This document shows positions 12,060 through 23,445 of a stretch of 64,000 bases of DNA, one piece after another. The first letter of the stretch is position 1; the number at the start of each line of letters is the position of its first letter. Position numbers and translations under genes: made by a program. The notes beneath the pieces were generated by a model, which ran no database searches, had not been told where the DNA came from, and saw only the letters and a program-made list of their open reading frames with translations. The stretch comes from Welwitschia mirabilis (lineage: Eukaryota > Gnetophyta > Gnetopsida > Welwitschiales), in NCBI GenBank assembly GCA_051453625.1, contig JBOZIK010000001.1, positions 73,248,532 to 73,312,531 on the forward strand. Reading direction: 5' to 3'.

Positions 12060-13020
12060 AGATTTATCCTCTTCATTATGTTTTAAATATTTTTTAAGAG
12101 ATAAAGATGATTGAAAATGTTTTGCTCATGATAATGTTAAAAAAAGGAAAAGTGTTCTTTATATTATGGATTATGTATGGGTTCTTTGTTTATGTTCTCC
12201 TCCTCATAAGGGTTTCTAAAAGACTCATCCTTAAATATATAACTCTCCCCAAGTGTTATAACTTTATTCAAAAAGTTAGCTTTCCTTAATTAATTACTTA
12301 TCCTTTAATAGATCCTCATTAGTTTCTTTCTTATTCCTAAAGAGTGTGGTTTGGGTTTGATTGATTTAACTATCATTATTCCTCTTAAGATTTATAGGAT
12401 TAGGTTTTAGGGATATAGGAGGCTTCTATTCTTCTTTTTTAAGTCTCTTAATTATTTGGATAGTAGTTTCATTTAACTAATTATGTTTTTCTTAANNNNN
12501 NNNNNNNNNNNNNNNNNNNNNNNNNNNNNNNNNNNNNNNNNNNNNNNNNNNNNNNNNNNNNNNNNNNNNNNNNNNNNNNNNNNNNNNNNNNNNNNCTTAA
12601 GTTTTTATAAGGTGGAAGAGGTTTTTTGATTAAAATGTTATTGTGCGATATCGATGCGGTGTTAAACTTTTATGAACTCTTAAGGATGTCTTTTAAGGAG
12701 TTTGAATAGGATTGCTAAGTTTTGAAAGATGAATGGTATTAGTTAGAATATGAAAAATTGAATGAAGTGTGTTCATGAAAAAATAAAGGATAAGGATTAG
12801 AAGGTGAAATAAATTCATGAGCTGATGAGAAATAAGGTTCATAAGGGATGGTGAAAGATATAGGTTTAAGCTTTTCATGATGAAAGTAAGGATCCAGAGG
12901 CTTTAAATCAATGAAGTAATATAAATATGAAATGTAAAACTCCATGGATGTATGTAAGAAGGTTGAGTAATTCATGAAGAAAAATTTAAGTATCAACATT
13001 AAAGGTAATCCTTGATAGTT
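12060..13020 (-). pseudogene. Gag-region remnant of element C
   Basis: Minus-strand frames at 12739-12999 give a Pro/Tyr/Phe-rich segment (FTIPYEPYFSSAHEFISPS) that resembles the Pro/Tyr-rich gag segment of element B near 18900-19150. At 12060-12180 the frame SKTFSIIFIS resembles the end of the B interior near 19720-19775. The 100-N gap at 12496 lies inside. Homology is to B rather than to a named domain, and the frames are broken. What it keeps of gag is the linker or tail rather than the capsid core. Confidence 0.45.
12496..12595. other. Assembly gap (100 N)
   Basis: A run of exactly 100 Ns, the usual placeholder for a gap of unknown size. Confidence 0.99.
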
Positions 13021-13629
13021 TACTTGGGTTAAGGATTAGATGGAAAATGTGGTTTATGGTTTTTAATGAAAAAGTAAGGATTATGATTTATATGGAGTTT
13101 ATCAATGAACATGGTATGTGGAAAGTATCAAGATGATTTAAATGTCTGATTCACCAAATATGGAAGAGTTTTAATGTAAGAAGCTAACATTGCCAGTGAG
13201 GGAAGGCAAAAGTTCTAATAGATTAGCATAAAATGATTTTGGTAAAAGATGAATATGTGGCTCTGAAAATGATAAATAGTCTAGGAAAATAGGTCATTAT
13301 GACTAACTAACATGTAAGAAATAAATGAAAATTTCAAAGGGGCTAATGCATAAATGAAAAACTATAATGCTATGTAATGTAAGAAATAAAAATGCAAAAA
13401 TAAAAAATGCAAGTACTAAAGTACTTCCCTAAGACTTTTTTTAAATGATAACCTTCTTTAAAATTTATTTTTAAATACCTATTAATGAAGTCATCTAAGA
13501 TAACTAAGAAAATATAAGAGAGAAGAGATAGTAAAAAGAGAAGATGAATAGAAGAAAGAATTTTTTTAATTACTTTTCTTGGTATTTTTTCTTTAAACCT
13601 ATAACATATCAACCTCTGCAAGAAAATTT

Positions 13630-13940
13630 GATATACTATTTAAAATAATATTTGCAAGAAAAGAAAGAAAATAAAAAAATCAATTGAAAAAATAAAGAAA
13701 ATAAGAAATAAAATAAAATAAGGAAAACAAGAAAGAGAATAAAATCTAAAAAATAAAATAAAAGACACTAGAGTGAGACTAGTATAAAATAAAAGAAAAG
13801 AAAAAAAGATAAATAAAATAAAATAACACTAGAATGGAATCAAGAGAAAATAAAATAAAAAATAAAAATAAAAGAAAAATAAAAATAAAATCAAAGGGAA
13901 AAAAAAGAACTATAAAGAAAAGTAACAATAACTAAAATAA
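13630..13940. repeat. A-rich low-complexity tract
   Basis: Dense AAAATAAAATAAAAGAAAA-type sequence between the gag remnant and the primer site of element C. Element A has a similar, shorter AAAAG patch at the same relative place (8570-8595), so it belongs to the leader of this family. Confidence 0.85.
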
Positions 13941-13975
13941 AATGTGCATGCTCCACTATAGTTACTATGTCATCT

Positions 13976-13997
13976 ATCCACAATAATGGTGCTAAAA
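13976..13997 (-). other. Primer-binding site of element C (decayed)
   Basis: The minus strand reads TTTTAGCACCATTATTGTGG. Against the GC-rich TGGCGCC-type site usual in this lineage, most differences are G-to-A or C-to-T. It sits three bases from the LTR edge. Confidence 0.7.
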
Positions 13998-14000
13998 AGT

Positions 14001-15394
14001 TGTTCATAGTGAAATCTAGATATACTTGTATCTTTCATTAATGTATAGTAGATAAAAAGATCTCCAAAAGAATACAAGTCTTGCATGGGCAAACTCAACT
14101 CTTACCAATAATATTAGGACTTCTATTTGTAGTATAACGCTAGTGTCATTCTTCTATAGGGATACATAATAAAATTTATTAACAAAATAAGCATAATGAT
14201 AATGAGTAATAGAAAGTGAAATTTTATAAAAGATCTAGGGATGGATATAACATTAAAAATAGCATAATAACTTCAAGGAAAAACATAAGTACTAAAGTGA
14301 ATTCATGTAGCTTTACTTCCAACTCAAGAGCATAAACTTATCCATGAAACAAATGTTCATGTAGTTCTAGCTTAAGCAAAATGGAATAATTGCATTCACC
14401 ATAGATATGAGGGTGATATATTCAAGCCACTTAGCCTTCACAATAAGAATAATAATGCAAAATAGGGGGTCCTCTAAGATCCATCAAATAAACATTTACA
14501 TTATACAACCTATAATGAAAAAGAGAATCACTAAAAAGACCTTAAAGTAAAATCATTCCTTAGCCAATCCTAAGCATAACAAGTATGAGATCTATCCAAC
14601 TTAATGTAAAATTAATATACCAAGAACATGAAACACTTTATTATCAAAAATGTAAAAGCATATAATCTATGAATGTACTTATACTAAACTAAGAAACATC
14701 ATGCTAGCGTGGTAGCTAGCCCAATGCTATGGAAGGCTTAGAAAAAACTCATGACTAAAACTTCAATCTCTTGTATAATGTGATAATGATATGATATGAT
14801 ATGATATGAAGTGAAGTAGGATATTTATAAGCTTAAAATAGACTTGTAAATTAGGATTTATAATGCCTAATGGGGTCATTATTTAGAATCTCTAAAGTTT
14901 ATAGAATCATCATTTAGTCATGGGATTAATATAAGTGGTTATTCTTCAACTTGTTCCAAAGCCTATAGGTTATTCTTTAGAGTGTCTTGAAGTGTAATGA
15001 GGTCATTCTTTACTTATGGGGCCACATTAAGGGGTTTTTCTTAGAAAATATTCTTCATTTATTTAATGACCTCAAACATGTTCCAAATGGATTTATTATA
15101 GCAAAAAGGCTTGGGAATGTAAGTATGCTCTTATTTTGCACATAGTATCAAGCGCTGCTACTTTTAGAAGTGGTACCACTATCAATAATGTTTAGCACTA
15201 GTCCATCTTTTTTTCACAATGCTCAAGATAATGCAGATATCTTGTAAAATGATAGTATTAAGACATATTACTGGTAAAACTAGATTTTCATGGCCTTAAG
15301 CATAATAAATACATAAAATAATCATGATGATTAATTAAGCCTTTTAACAAGGCCTAAATTCCTTAGTGTAAATGTTAATTTTTATGTGTTATTA
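14001..15394 (-). repeat. 5' LTR of element C
   Basis: The left edge starts TG on the plus strand (CA at the LTR end on the element strand), next to the primer site. The right edge is placed by alignment of 15365-15394 with the LTR starts of A and B (shared AATGTYAATTTTT). The middle is highly diverged from the other LTRs. A TATGA pentamer repeat lies at 14787-14810. Confidence 0.62.
14787..14810. repeat. TATGA pentanucleotide repeat
   Basis: About five units of ATGAT in a row within the LTR of element C. Confidence 0.9.
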
Positions 15395-16741
15395 ATGTTA
15401 GAAGATTTTTAAAATTTTTAATGGCTATGTTTCATATACTTTTTTTCCCTCGTCATTGCTAATCTTTCTATCATAGCATCTACTATATCAAGTGCTTTTT
15501 GACAAAACTTATGGGATACAGTACTTTTTTCATGCATGTTGCTTATAATTTGTAATATGATTTTCAATTTTTAAGATTTTTATGATTATAAGAAACATAG
15601 AGTTTGTCTACAATAAGTGTTCATTTTTTAGTCTCTATTTATTATCTCTATATCCTAAAGCTTTTATCAAAAGTATGCTTAGGACTTGATGAATCATTTT
15701 ATGTTTGTTATAGACACATATTTATTTGACATAGTAGTAGTATCTGGATAAATCATCTTTTGTGTCCTTTTTCTACAACATTATTTCATTTCTATGTTCC
15801 CTAAAATTACATAATTGCATTCTTTAATATTTATCTATAATCTATGATTCAATTATACCTATTAATTAACATACTTTTATAGGAGATGCATAGGTTAAAG
15901 GGGAGTAGTAATCAAGGACGAGCATCAAAAAATATTTTATTATCATTAATGAAAATGGGAAGACTATTTACCCTCATGCTTATCTATTAATAATGAATCA
16001 AATTTCTTAGTAAAATACTAATTCCTTTAATGTCCTTCTGAGACTTAAAGGAAGCTTACTGGGTTAAGATACAAAAGTTAAAGCTAATTAGGCATAAGAT
16101 CAAATAATATAAGAGAGTAGATGTAATGAAGAGCTATATTATAAGACATGAAATTAAAGGAATTAAATCGATGATCAACTAGCTATCACCTAAACATGAA
16201 TTGCATGTTGCATAAGAAAGTGAAAAAAACAATCTTGTGGTTGACTGACATCACCTAGGGGTAGACTACCTATTACATTTAAAAGTCATCTCATTAATGA
16301 GATATTAAATAGTACTTCTCAAGGATTGATCACATGAACATTAAAAATTAAAGATCATTTCAAAAAGAAAAAGCAAAAGTTAATCAACTATGAACAAGGA
16401 TCAACTAGCTAAGTTATCTCCTAATTCTCCTCAAGAGGTCAACTCTCATGCACTTGGTTGTTGTTACAAGTAATTATTAGAGACCAAATATGACCATTTT
16501 CTAGATGTTTGAGAAGGCTAAACAAATATTTTAACTTTTTAAATAATTATATTCCTTTAGAATTTAATCTATAATAGCTAGAACTCATTAATCAAAAATT
16601 AGAATGTTGTTATATTGATCCAAAAAATTCACATCCTTGATTATTAAGTTAATATTAAAAACTACATACTTGCCATCTTCTACCTCACATCTTTCTACTA
16701 TTAATACACTTTATCTATTTGTAATAAAAGCTACGTGAGAT
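15395..16741. other. Spacer between elements C and B, nothing recognised
   Basis: A+T-rich with no ORF over 60 codons and no recognisable repeat edge on either strand. Confidence 0.5.
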
Positions 16742-18078
16742 TGCTTAAACATGGAGATTTACTGTAATTTATATCATGTTTTAGACCAGTCTATTATAAA
16801 TAAAGATATTAATTTAATTATTTTAATTATTAAATATATCCTCTATTATTTTTAGAATAAGATTAATATTATGCTTTTCTCCATAATAATTACAAATCTT
16901 TAATTATGTTTTGGAACACATGACAGAAAATGAACATAATTATGCACAAAACATTGGTGCCAATGGAGCCCTAAGATGGTGACATGTAGCAGTAGCATTA
17001 GAAGACATGTGCTGGAGGCACATGGAGGCGACATTAGAGGCATGTGGTGATAGCACTTATTAGTAGATTAATATGGCTTTAAAGACCACATGTTGGACTC
17101 ATCATAATAAAGATTTCACTTAATACTATATGATAATCTCCATCCAATTCTAGGAGACAACCTCCACTAAATTCTAAATGACAAAGATTTTACCTCATGC
17201 TATAAGATGGAATCTTATCTATCTAATGCTATAAAATAACCTCCACCAACTACTATATGATAAAATATTATCTATAAAAGGCTAAATGAGAAGATTCTAC
17301 CTAATTATATAAGCAAGAATCTCTCAACCACCTTAATCCTACATTCATCTATAAAAGGACCTTGATCCCTCAGTTATAATCATCCTTCATTTGGAAAAAG
17401 CATAGATGCTTTAGAGTGTTAAGGTACATTAGCATTCTGAGTACTTTCTTGGGAAGTGAACTTATTTTCAAGAATCTTGAGAAGTTATTCTTACTTCCTT
17501 TCATCTTGAATGTAATGTACTTTCTTCTAATTTAATACTAAAGAGTTATTTCTTTTGATTACTAGTTTTAATTCATTTTATACTAGGAATGCTTAAGAGA
17601 TAACTCACTATCAAGTCTTTGCTTTGATCAACTGAGTGAATTTGATTAGTTAATTGATTTATAGTCTTAGCAATTTCATGTATTTTATGCATAATAGTTC
17701 ATATTTTCTATTTTTTTGGGATTAGTAACTATCAAATTTATCAATACTCAAATAGTGAATGAGATTATATCACCAGATCCATGCTTTTATACTTGATGGT
17801 CTGAAGTTCATTTTAGGATTAAGTGCTAAGTAATTGAGGGAAGATTTGTAGGAGAATGAATCAGGCACACTTAAATCTTACTCACTTTTCACTTTTTCAG
17901 ATGAAGTTTTAAAACAATTTTGAATTCTCTTTTCTTTATCTTTTTTCTTTCTTTTTTTAACTTACAAGTTTAAAATCTAGTGCAATTTCTATTTAGTTAA
18001 TCCTAATTATTCCTTTGGAAGAATAATAACTTATTTTTTAACTTAGTTTAAATCTAGATCACTATAAAACTATAATCA
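16742..18078 (+). repeat. 5' LTR of element B
   Basis: Ends ...CTATAATCA directly before the primer site. The start is placed at TGCTTAAACA by alignment with TGTTAACAAG of the 3' copy and is uncertain by several bases. Confidence 0.75.
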
Positions 18079-18081
18079 GAT

Positions 18082-18103
18082 TTTGGTGCCATTACCAGGA
18101 ATA
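18082..18103 (+). other. Primer-binding site of element B
   Basis: TTTGGTGCCATTACCAGGAA, three bases after the LTR end. It is the best preserved of the three sites of this family, still differing from the GC-rich lineage form by transitions. Confidence 0.8.
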
Positions 18104-19780
18104 ATGGAATGGTAGATGTTCAGAAAGAGCATAACTTTTCTTTCTTATAAGTTTTTAGTTAGATTTAATTTTTCCAATGGTGGATACTAGTGCTCTTTAG
18201 TGATACTTGTAGTGATATATTTTACTTTTTATTTTATATGTTTCTTTATTTTTCCTTCCAATGATTGGTACTAGTCATTCCATTGAAGTTCAAGCTGGTC
18301 TAACTTGTTTTTAAAGATTTTTTTTCCTGATTTTGTGCTAACTTATTTTTGTGTGGGTCTAATATCTTGTTTTCATGCTTTTAATTTCTTTGCATTTTTA
18401 ATTTTGGTTTTCTATATGAGCTCTCTATTTTAAAAAAAAGGAAAAAAATCTTAAATCAAATTTCTTTAAGTGTAGATTTCATGGGTGCTCATGTTTTTAG
18501 TTTTGTTTTAGGTTTTTTGTAACCATGTAATGCTAATCAATTCATGAAACAATCATGAAACATGGTGTTTTCTTCATGAGAATAATTTTCATCGTATCTG
18601 ATGCTGATGTCATTTTTCACCAGTGCCATTGGCCTTTCACATAAAATAATCTCAGAAATTGCAAAAACCCTTTTCTTAACTCGATAAAAGTATTTGGATA
18701 TCATGCCCCTCTTTAAATGTTAATAGTTAGAAAATCATGAATCTTATAATTAATTTCATAATTTATTTTCTAAAAATTTTAACATGAGCTATGTGCAAAA
18801 TTCATTTAAAACAGCTTTAGAACCCTACTTTACCTATGAAAACTGTAATAATTCCTATAACACTCCAAACTGCATTCAATCTAAAACTATAGATGATTAC
18901 ATTCAATCAAGAAAAATTTAAGGGAATTAATCCAATGCAAATATCACAATCCTTATCCTTCATCCTCCTCTCCATATCATTTGACTGAGGACCCCCTACA
19001 TACCAATCAAACTCCCTTTCCTAAATTTGAAAAATCTTACTTTTAATAAGAGCTTGATCCCACACCTTTCATTATATGTCATGATTTTTATCATTTATAA
19101 TTTGATCCCTATAATCCATTGTCCTTCATTCAACAACAACCTTCATTCACTCCATTTGAAGAGAGAGTAAAAAGTTTCATGAATGATCAAAACCAAATTA
19201 ACCAAAACCATAAAAGAATTTTTGAATAACACTTTTCTTTCCTAAGTAATCTTGAGAAAAGTCCTTAACCCAAATCCAAACCCTCTAATACATAGCCTAA
19301 ACTAATGTTTAAATCATAAAAATACTCAACCAATAGCAACAATATCTTCCTCTAATTCATAAGAATTTTAAAACTAGTCATACTCAAGCCAATCTAGGAA
19401 TAAGAAAGAAATGAATAAAGAAATCCATGAGGACTTTGAGTTTACAAATGCGTTAGTCCATGATCAATTATACATGAGAAATATATATTTTAAAGTAGGG
19501 TTAAACACATCAAAGGATGATTTAGAAGATAAACAACCATGTGAGGAAGTTTATATCTTAGAGAGTTCTTAAGTTAAGGATAAGCCATTAAGTGACACCA
19601 ACAAAGAAAACATTAACTTACAACCATTGCCACTTAAGGAGGAATCCCATAGTGATGTTAGTAAGGAAGAAAACATTACAAAATAACTATTTCATGATTC
19701 ATCCTCTTCTCTTTATTAAAAAATTCATGAGCCCATCATTTCATCTTCATCTTTTATTAATTAATTCAAAGCATTAATAA
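18104..19780 (+). pseudogene. Gag remnant of element B
   Basis: Frames around 18880-19240 contain a Pro/Tyr-rich segment (HNPYPSSSSPYHLTEDP) followed by PSFTPFEERVKSFMNDQNQINQ, typical of the C-terminal, Gln-rich part of Athila gag. At 19590-19775 an acidic stretch and a Ser/His-rich stretch (HDSSSSL) follow. The capsid core upstream is not readable. Stops are frequent. The order LTR, primer site, gag supports the call. Confidence 0.55.
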
Positions 19781-19889
19781 AGAAAATAAAACTTTTGTAG
19801 AATTCAAGCTAACTTTTAAAGATCTTAATTCTTCTAATGAACACTTATCTTATTAAGTAATTATCAATTCATTTCATCTTCCTCCTAAG

Positions 19890-20110
19890 ATAATGTCTTG
19901 GAAGAGTTGTTGATCAAATATAAACAAGCTAAGGGATGGACTGGTACTAAATTTAAATACATAAATCTTTCTAGTTACATTCTCTCTAAATTCATAGACT
20001 CTTGCATAAGGATTTACATGGATTATCTCTGAATCCCAACTACTTTATAAAGTTTTGAATCACTTGATGGTCGTTTCCACACTCTTAACCCTCCACGCAT
20101 ATATCACTTT
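19890..20110 (+). pseudogene. Residual pol scrap of element B at a deletion
   Basis: A frame at about 19905-19970 reads LLIKYKQAKGWTGTKFKYIN, which resembles the segment just before RT in Athila/Tat elements (where KHKxAIGWT is typical). RT motifs do not follow; after about 150 bases the sequence passes to the 3' region. This places a deletion of most of pol here. Confidence 0.5.
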
Positions 20111-22137
20111 AGAGGTTTTTTTTTTTTTTTTGGCTTTAGTTAGATTTTTATTTTGGTGTAGATTTTTCTTTTAGGTTAGATTTATTTTGGAAGAAAATAA
20201 AAGAATTCAAAATATGTGTCCTTGATGGCTTTTTTTGCTTAAAACCTCATAGGTACTATCATCTTTACAATCACTATCTTAAACCCTTTCACTTAGGAAT
20301 TCCCCTCTTTCATCCCCTTAAGTCCTTCCATTCACCCCTTTTATCTCTTAACAATCCCACTAAACTAACAAACCATTGCCTTTGGTCATTCATCTATGAG
20401 TTATTGAGACTTATAGACCCTAACTAATGGCCTTGAAAAAAAATCAATAATAAGTGATCTTGCTATCACTTAAGTAACGAATATGATTAAGTTTACTTAT
20501 GGGTTTTTAAGAAAAATTACAATTATTTTAAGGGTAATATTTAAGAGCACATTTACCTTAGATTTATGATTTTGGTAAAACTTAAATGAGAAGGTGAAAT
20601 CTACCTTTGTAAATGTTCCTTATGTCTAAATCTTTTAATGGGAACAAGGTTTATTTTAATAGGGCTAAGAAGCTAGTGGTCCTTCTAATGTGCATTAAAA
20701 AATTAAATATGAAAGATGAATTAAAAAAATTAACATCTCTTTTTCAAATGCAAATATCATTAATCACTTAATTAGGTTTACTTAATTACATAGGGCCTAT
20801 GGATGCTTACAGGAAATGCATCTCTAATGATCTTCTTTATGACATGTTCAACTACATCAGTGCTATAGACTCTCAATGGTAATGCAGCATTGACTCCTTC
20901 ATATATCAACATGCTTAATTTTGTTGGAGGGAGATTTCATAACATTGAATTCTCAATGTGATTTAGAGGCTTAAATTAAAGACAAATTTACCATTGTGAA
21001 AATGGAAAATAAAGGAATGAAAAAGGTGGGAATTGGAGGCTTATGGTATTTTATTGTATTTTAACTTTCATACTTGGAATTTGTTATGATTTCTTGAATC
21101 CCTATAAGTTACTTAGTCAAAACTATGCTTATTTAATATCAAGGTCCATTAAAAATACAAAAATATAATAAAGGCCATTAACTTAGCTAGGTTCACTCAT
21201 TTATTCATCAGTTAATGATTAATTTCATTGTTACATTTTCATTATCCATCCCCATCATCCATTCCATCTCACCCCCACCTCATCAAAATAAACTTTTTAA
21301 GATTTTACTTTTTACTTAGAATTTTTAAAAAGAAATAAATTGGTAGTTTTATATTAGTTATTTTTTCTTCTTTCATAACTCAGTTGCATTGCTTTGCATT
21401 ATTTTCAATAAGAAGACTATTAAAAGCTTTTTAAGGCTATGTTATCAAATGATTTAAACACTTTCTATCATAAAATTTAAAGATAAAGTTTAGTTTTTGC
21501 TAGGGAGTATGACATCCATTTTTCACCAAATTTTTCATTTTGATGCCTTAATTACTGAAAATTGATCATAAATATTTTTAAAGTTTATTTATTTTCACAT
21601 TTGAGCACTTCAACTTAGANNNNNNNNNNNNNNNNNNNNNNNNNNNNNNNNNNNNNNNNNNNNNNNNNNNNNNNNNNNNNNNNNNNNNNNNNNNNNNNNN
21701 NNNNNNNNNNNNNNNNNNNGGGTGAAACTTCTTGATATCATCTTTTATTAATTCTTCATCATCATTCCATCTAGTGAATGGCTTTATTTCACTAACGTTT
21801 TCTTTTGTGCTATTTCCTATATGTAATAAATGGTATAATGTAGATTCCCATGTACCAAATTATTTTTCATACTTTTCCTTCATTATTGTATAATTTTTTA
21901 TTATATCTATCCTTTATAAATTTGTTATAGTATTATTTGAATTATGTTATTTTAAATATATATATGATAAGTCAATTAAAAAAATTAATCTTGCATTTAA
22001 CATAATATCTCTAAGAGAATTTCTTTCATAACTCCATCATTAGATCCCTTCGTACTAATATGGGGCTAAATTTCATCATCTATCAAGACTTTATGGTATC
22101 ATTCTTTAAAGAAAATGATGATTTACTTTTGAAATTA
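20111..22137 (+). other. 3' non-coding region of element B
   Basis: In reverse complement, 20380-21100 matches 1860-2560 of A in order. That means B and A are in opposite orientation and share this region. No ORF is visible. A 100-N gap lies inside. Confidence 0.65.
21620..21719. other. Assembly gap (100 N)
   Basis: A run of exactly 100 Ns inside element B. Confidence 0.99.
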
Positions 22138-23445
22138 TGTTAACAAGTAAAAATCAACATTTATATTAAGTGTTTTAGTTTAATTTAATTTAAACAAAGA
22201 CATAAATTTAATTATTCTAATTATAAAATATGTCTTCTATTATTTTTAAAATAAAATTTAATGTTATGATTTTCTTCATAATAACCGCAAATCTTTAGCC
22301 ATGTTTTGGAACGCATGACAGAAGATGGACATAATTTTGTATTAAAAAATGATGGCAATGGAGACATGAGGTGTTGACATGTAGTAGTAGCATTGGAAGA
22401 CATGTAACAGAGGCATGTGGAGATGGCATAAGAGACATGTGGCAATAGCACCTATTGGTAGAGGAATCTAGATTTAAAGGCCATGTCTTAGGCTTATCAT
22501 AATGAATATTCCACATGAAAATCTTCATAAAATTCTAAATTTTAAAGATTCTATCTAATGTTATATGATGTAATCTTATTTACCTAATGTTATAAAATAA
22601 CCTCCATCAAATGCTATAAAAAAATGTTATCTACCAAAGGCTAAATGAGAAGATTCTACTTGAACTACAAGCCAAAATATCTTAACCACCTCAACCTACC
22701 CTCATCTATAAAAGATCCTTAATATCTCATTTGTGATCATCCTTCATTTGGGTAAAGTATAGAGCCTTTGGAGAATTAAAGTGTAATGGCCTTTTAAGTA
22801 CTTCCTTAGGAGTGAGCTTACTTTTAAAGAGCTTGAGGATTCCTTATTTTCTTTCATCTTGAATGTAATGTATTTTCTTTAGATTTAATAATAAGGAGTT
22901 GTTTCTTTTAATTACTAGTTTCAATTCATTTTGTACTAGGAATGCTTAAGAGATAACACACTATCAAGTTTTGCTTTGGTCAGCTTAGTGAATTTGATTA
23001 GTTAATTAATTCATATTCTTAGTTATTTCTTGAATCTTATGCATAGTAGTTTATACTATTTATTTTTATTACAAGGATATGGGATTAGTGACTGTCAAAT
23101 TCAATAACAATCAAAGGGTAAATGATATTATATCACCATAACCCATGCTTTTACACTCGAGGGTCTGAAGTTTGTTTTAGGATTAAGTGACTAATGATCG
23201 AGTGAGGATCTATAGGAGGATAAATGGAGCATACTTAGAGCTTGATTGCTTCCCACTTTTTTAGACAAAGTTTAAAACAATTCTGAATTCCCTTTTCTTT
23301 ATCTTTTTTTCATTTTGTTTTGTAACTTGTAAGTTCACAAGAGTTAGTGAAATTTATATTTAGTTAACCCTACTTATTTCTATGGAAGAATGATAACTAA
23401 GTTTTTAACTTAGTTTAAATTCAGATCACTAGAAAACTATAAATA
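22138..23445 (+). repeat. 3' LTR of element B
   Basis: Starts TGTTAACAAG and ends ...AACTATAAATA, aligned to the 5' copy's ...AACTATAATCA. Minus-strand ORFs at 22221-22528 lie wholly inside it and match nothing. Confidence 0.8.

Larger units (their letters stand above)
9894..15394 (-). mobile_element. Element C: second Athila-like element, 5' LTR to 3' region
   Basis: Minus-strand order from right to left: a 5' LTR (14001-15394), a decayed primer site, gag remnants, then sequence matching the 3' region of A (about 9920-11300). Pol is not recognisable, and two N gaps fall inside. No 3' LTR is seen. The simplest reading is that element A inserted into C's 3' region and that the rest of C lies left of 830. 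The match to A and B in the 3' region is clear; the nesting is inference. Confidence 0.65.
16742..23445 (+). mobile_element. Element B: Athila-like element, pol deleted
   Basis: On the plus strand: 5' LTR (16742-18078), primer-binding site (about 18082), gag remnants, a short pre-RT remnant, a 3' region shared with A and C, and a 3' LTR (22138-23445). The two LTRs align over their length (for example CATGTTTTGGAACRCATGACAGAA at about 16910 and 22305). Nearly all of RT, RNase H and integrase is missing, so it is a non-autonomous derivative. The five bases outside each end differ, so no target duplication can be claimed; the left edge is approximate. Confidence 0.83.

Noticed and set aside
13370-13621. 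83-codon minus-strand ORF
   Set aside because: Lys/Leu/Ile-rich translation of A/T-rich leader sequence in element C with no family likeness.
22221-22528. Two minus-strand ORFs of 76-77 codons
   Set aside because: Inside the 3' LTR of element B and not conserved in the other LTRs.
16742-23445. A target-site duplication for element B
   Set aside because: The five bases outside the two ends do not match; the left edge is uncertain, so none is claimed.
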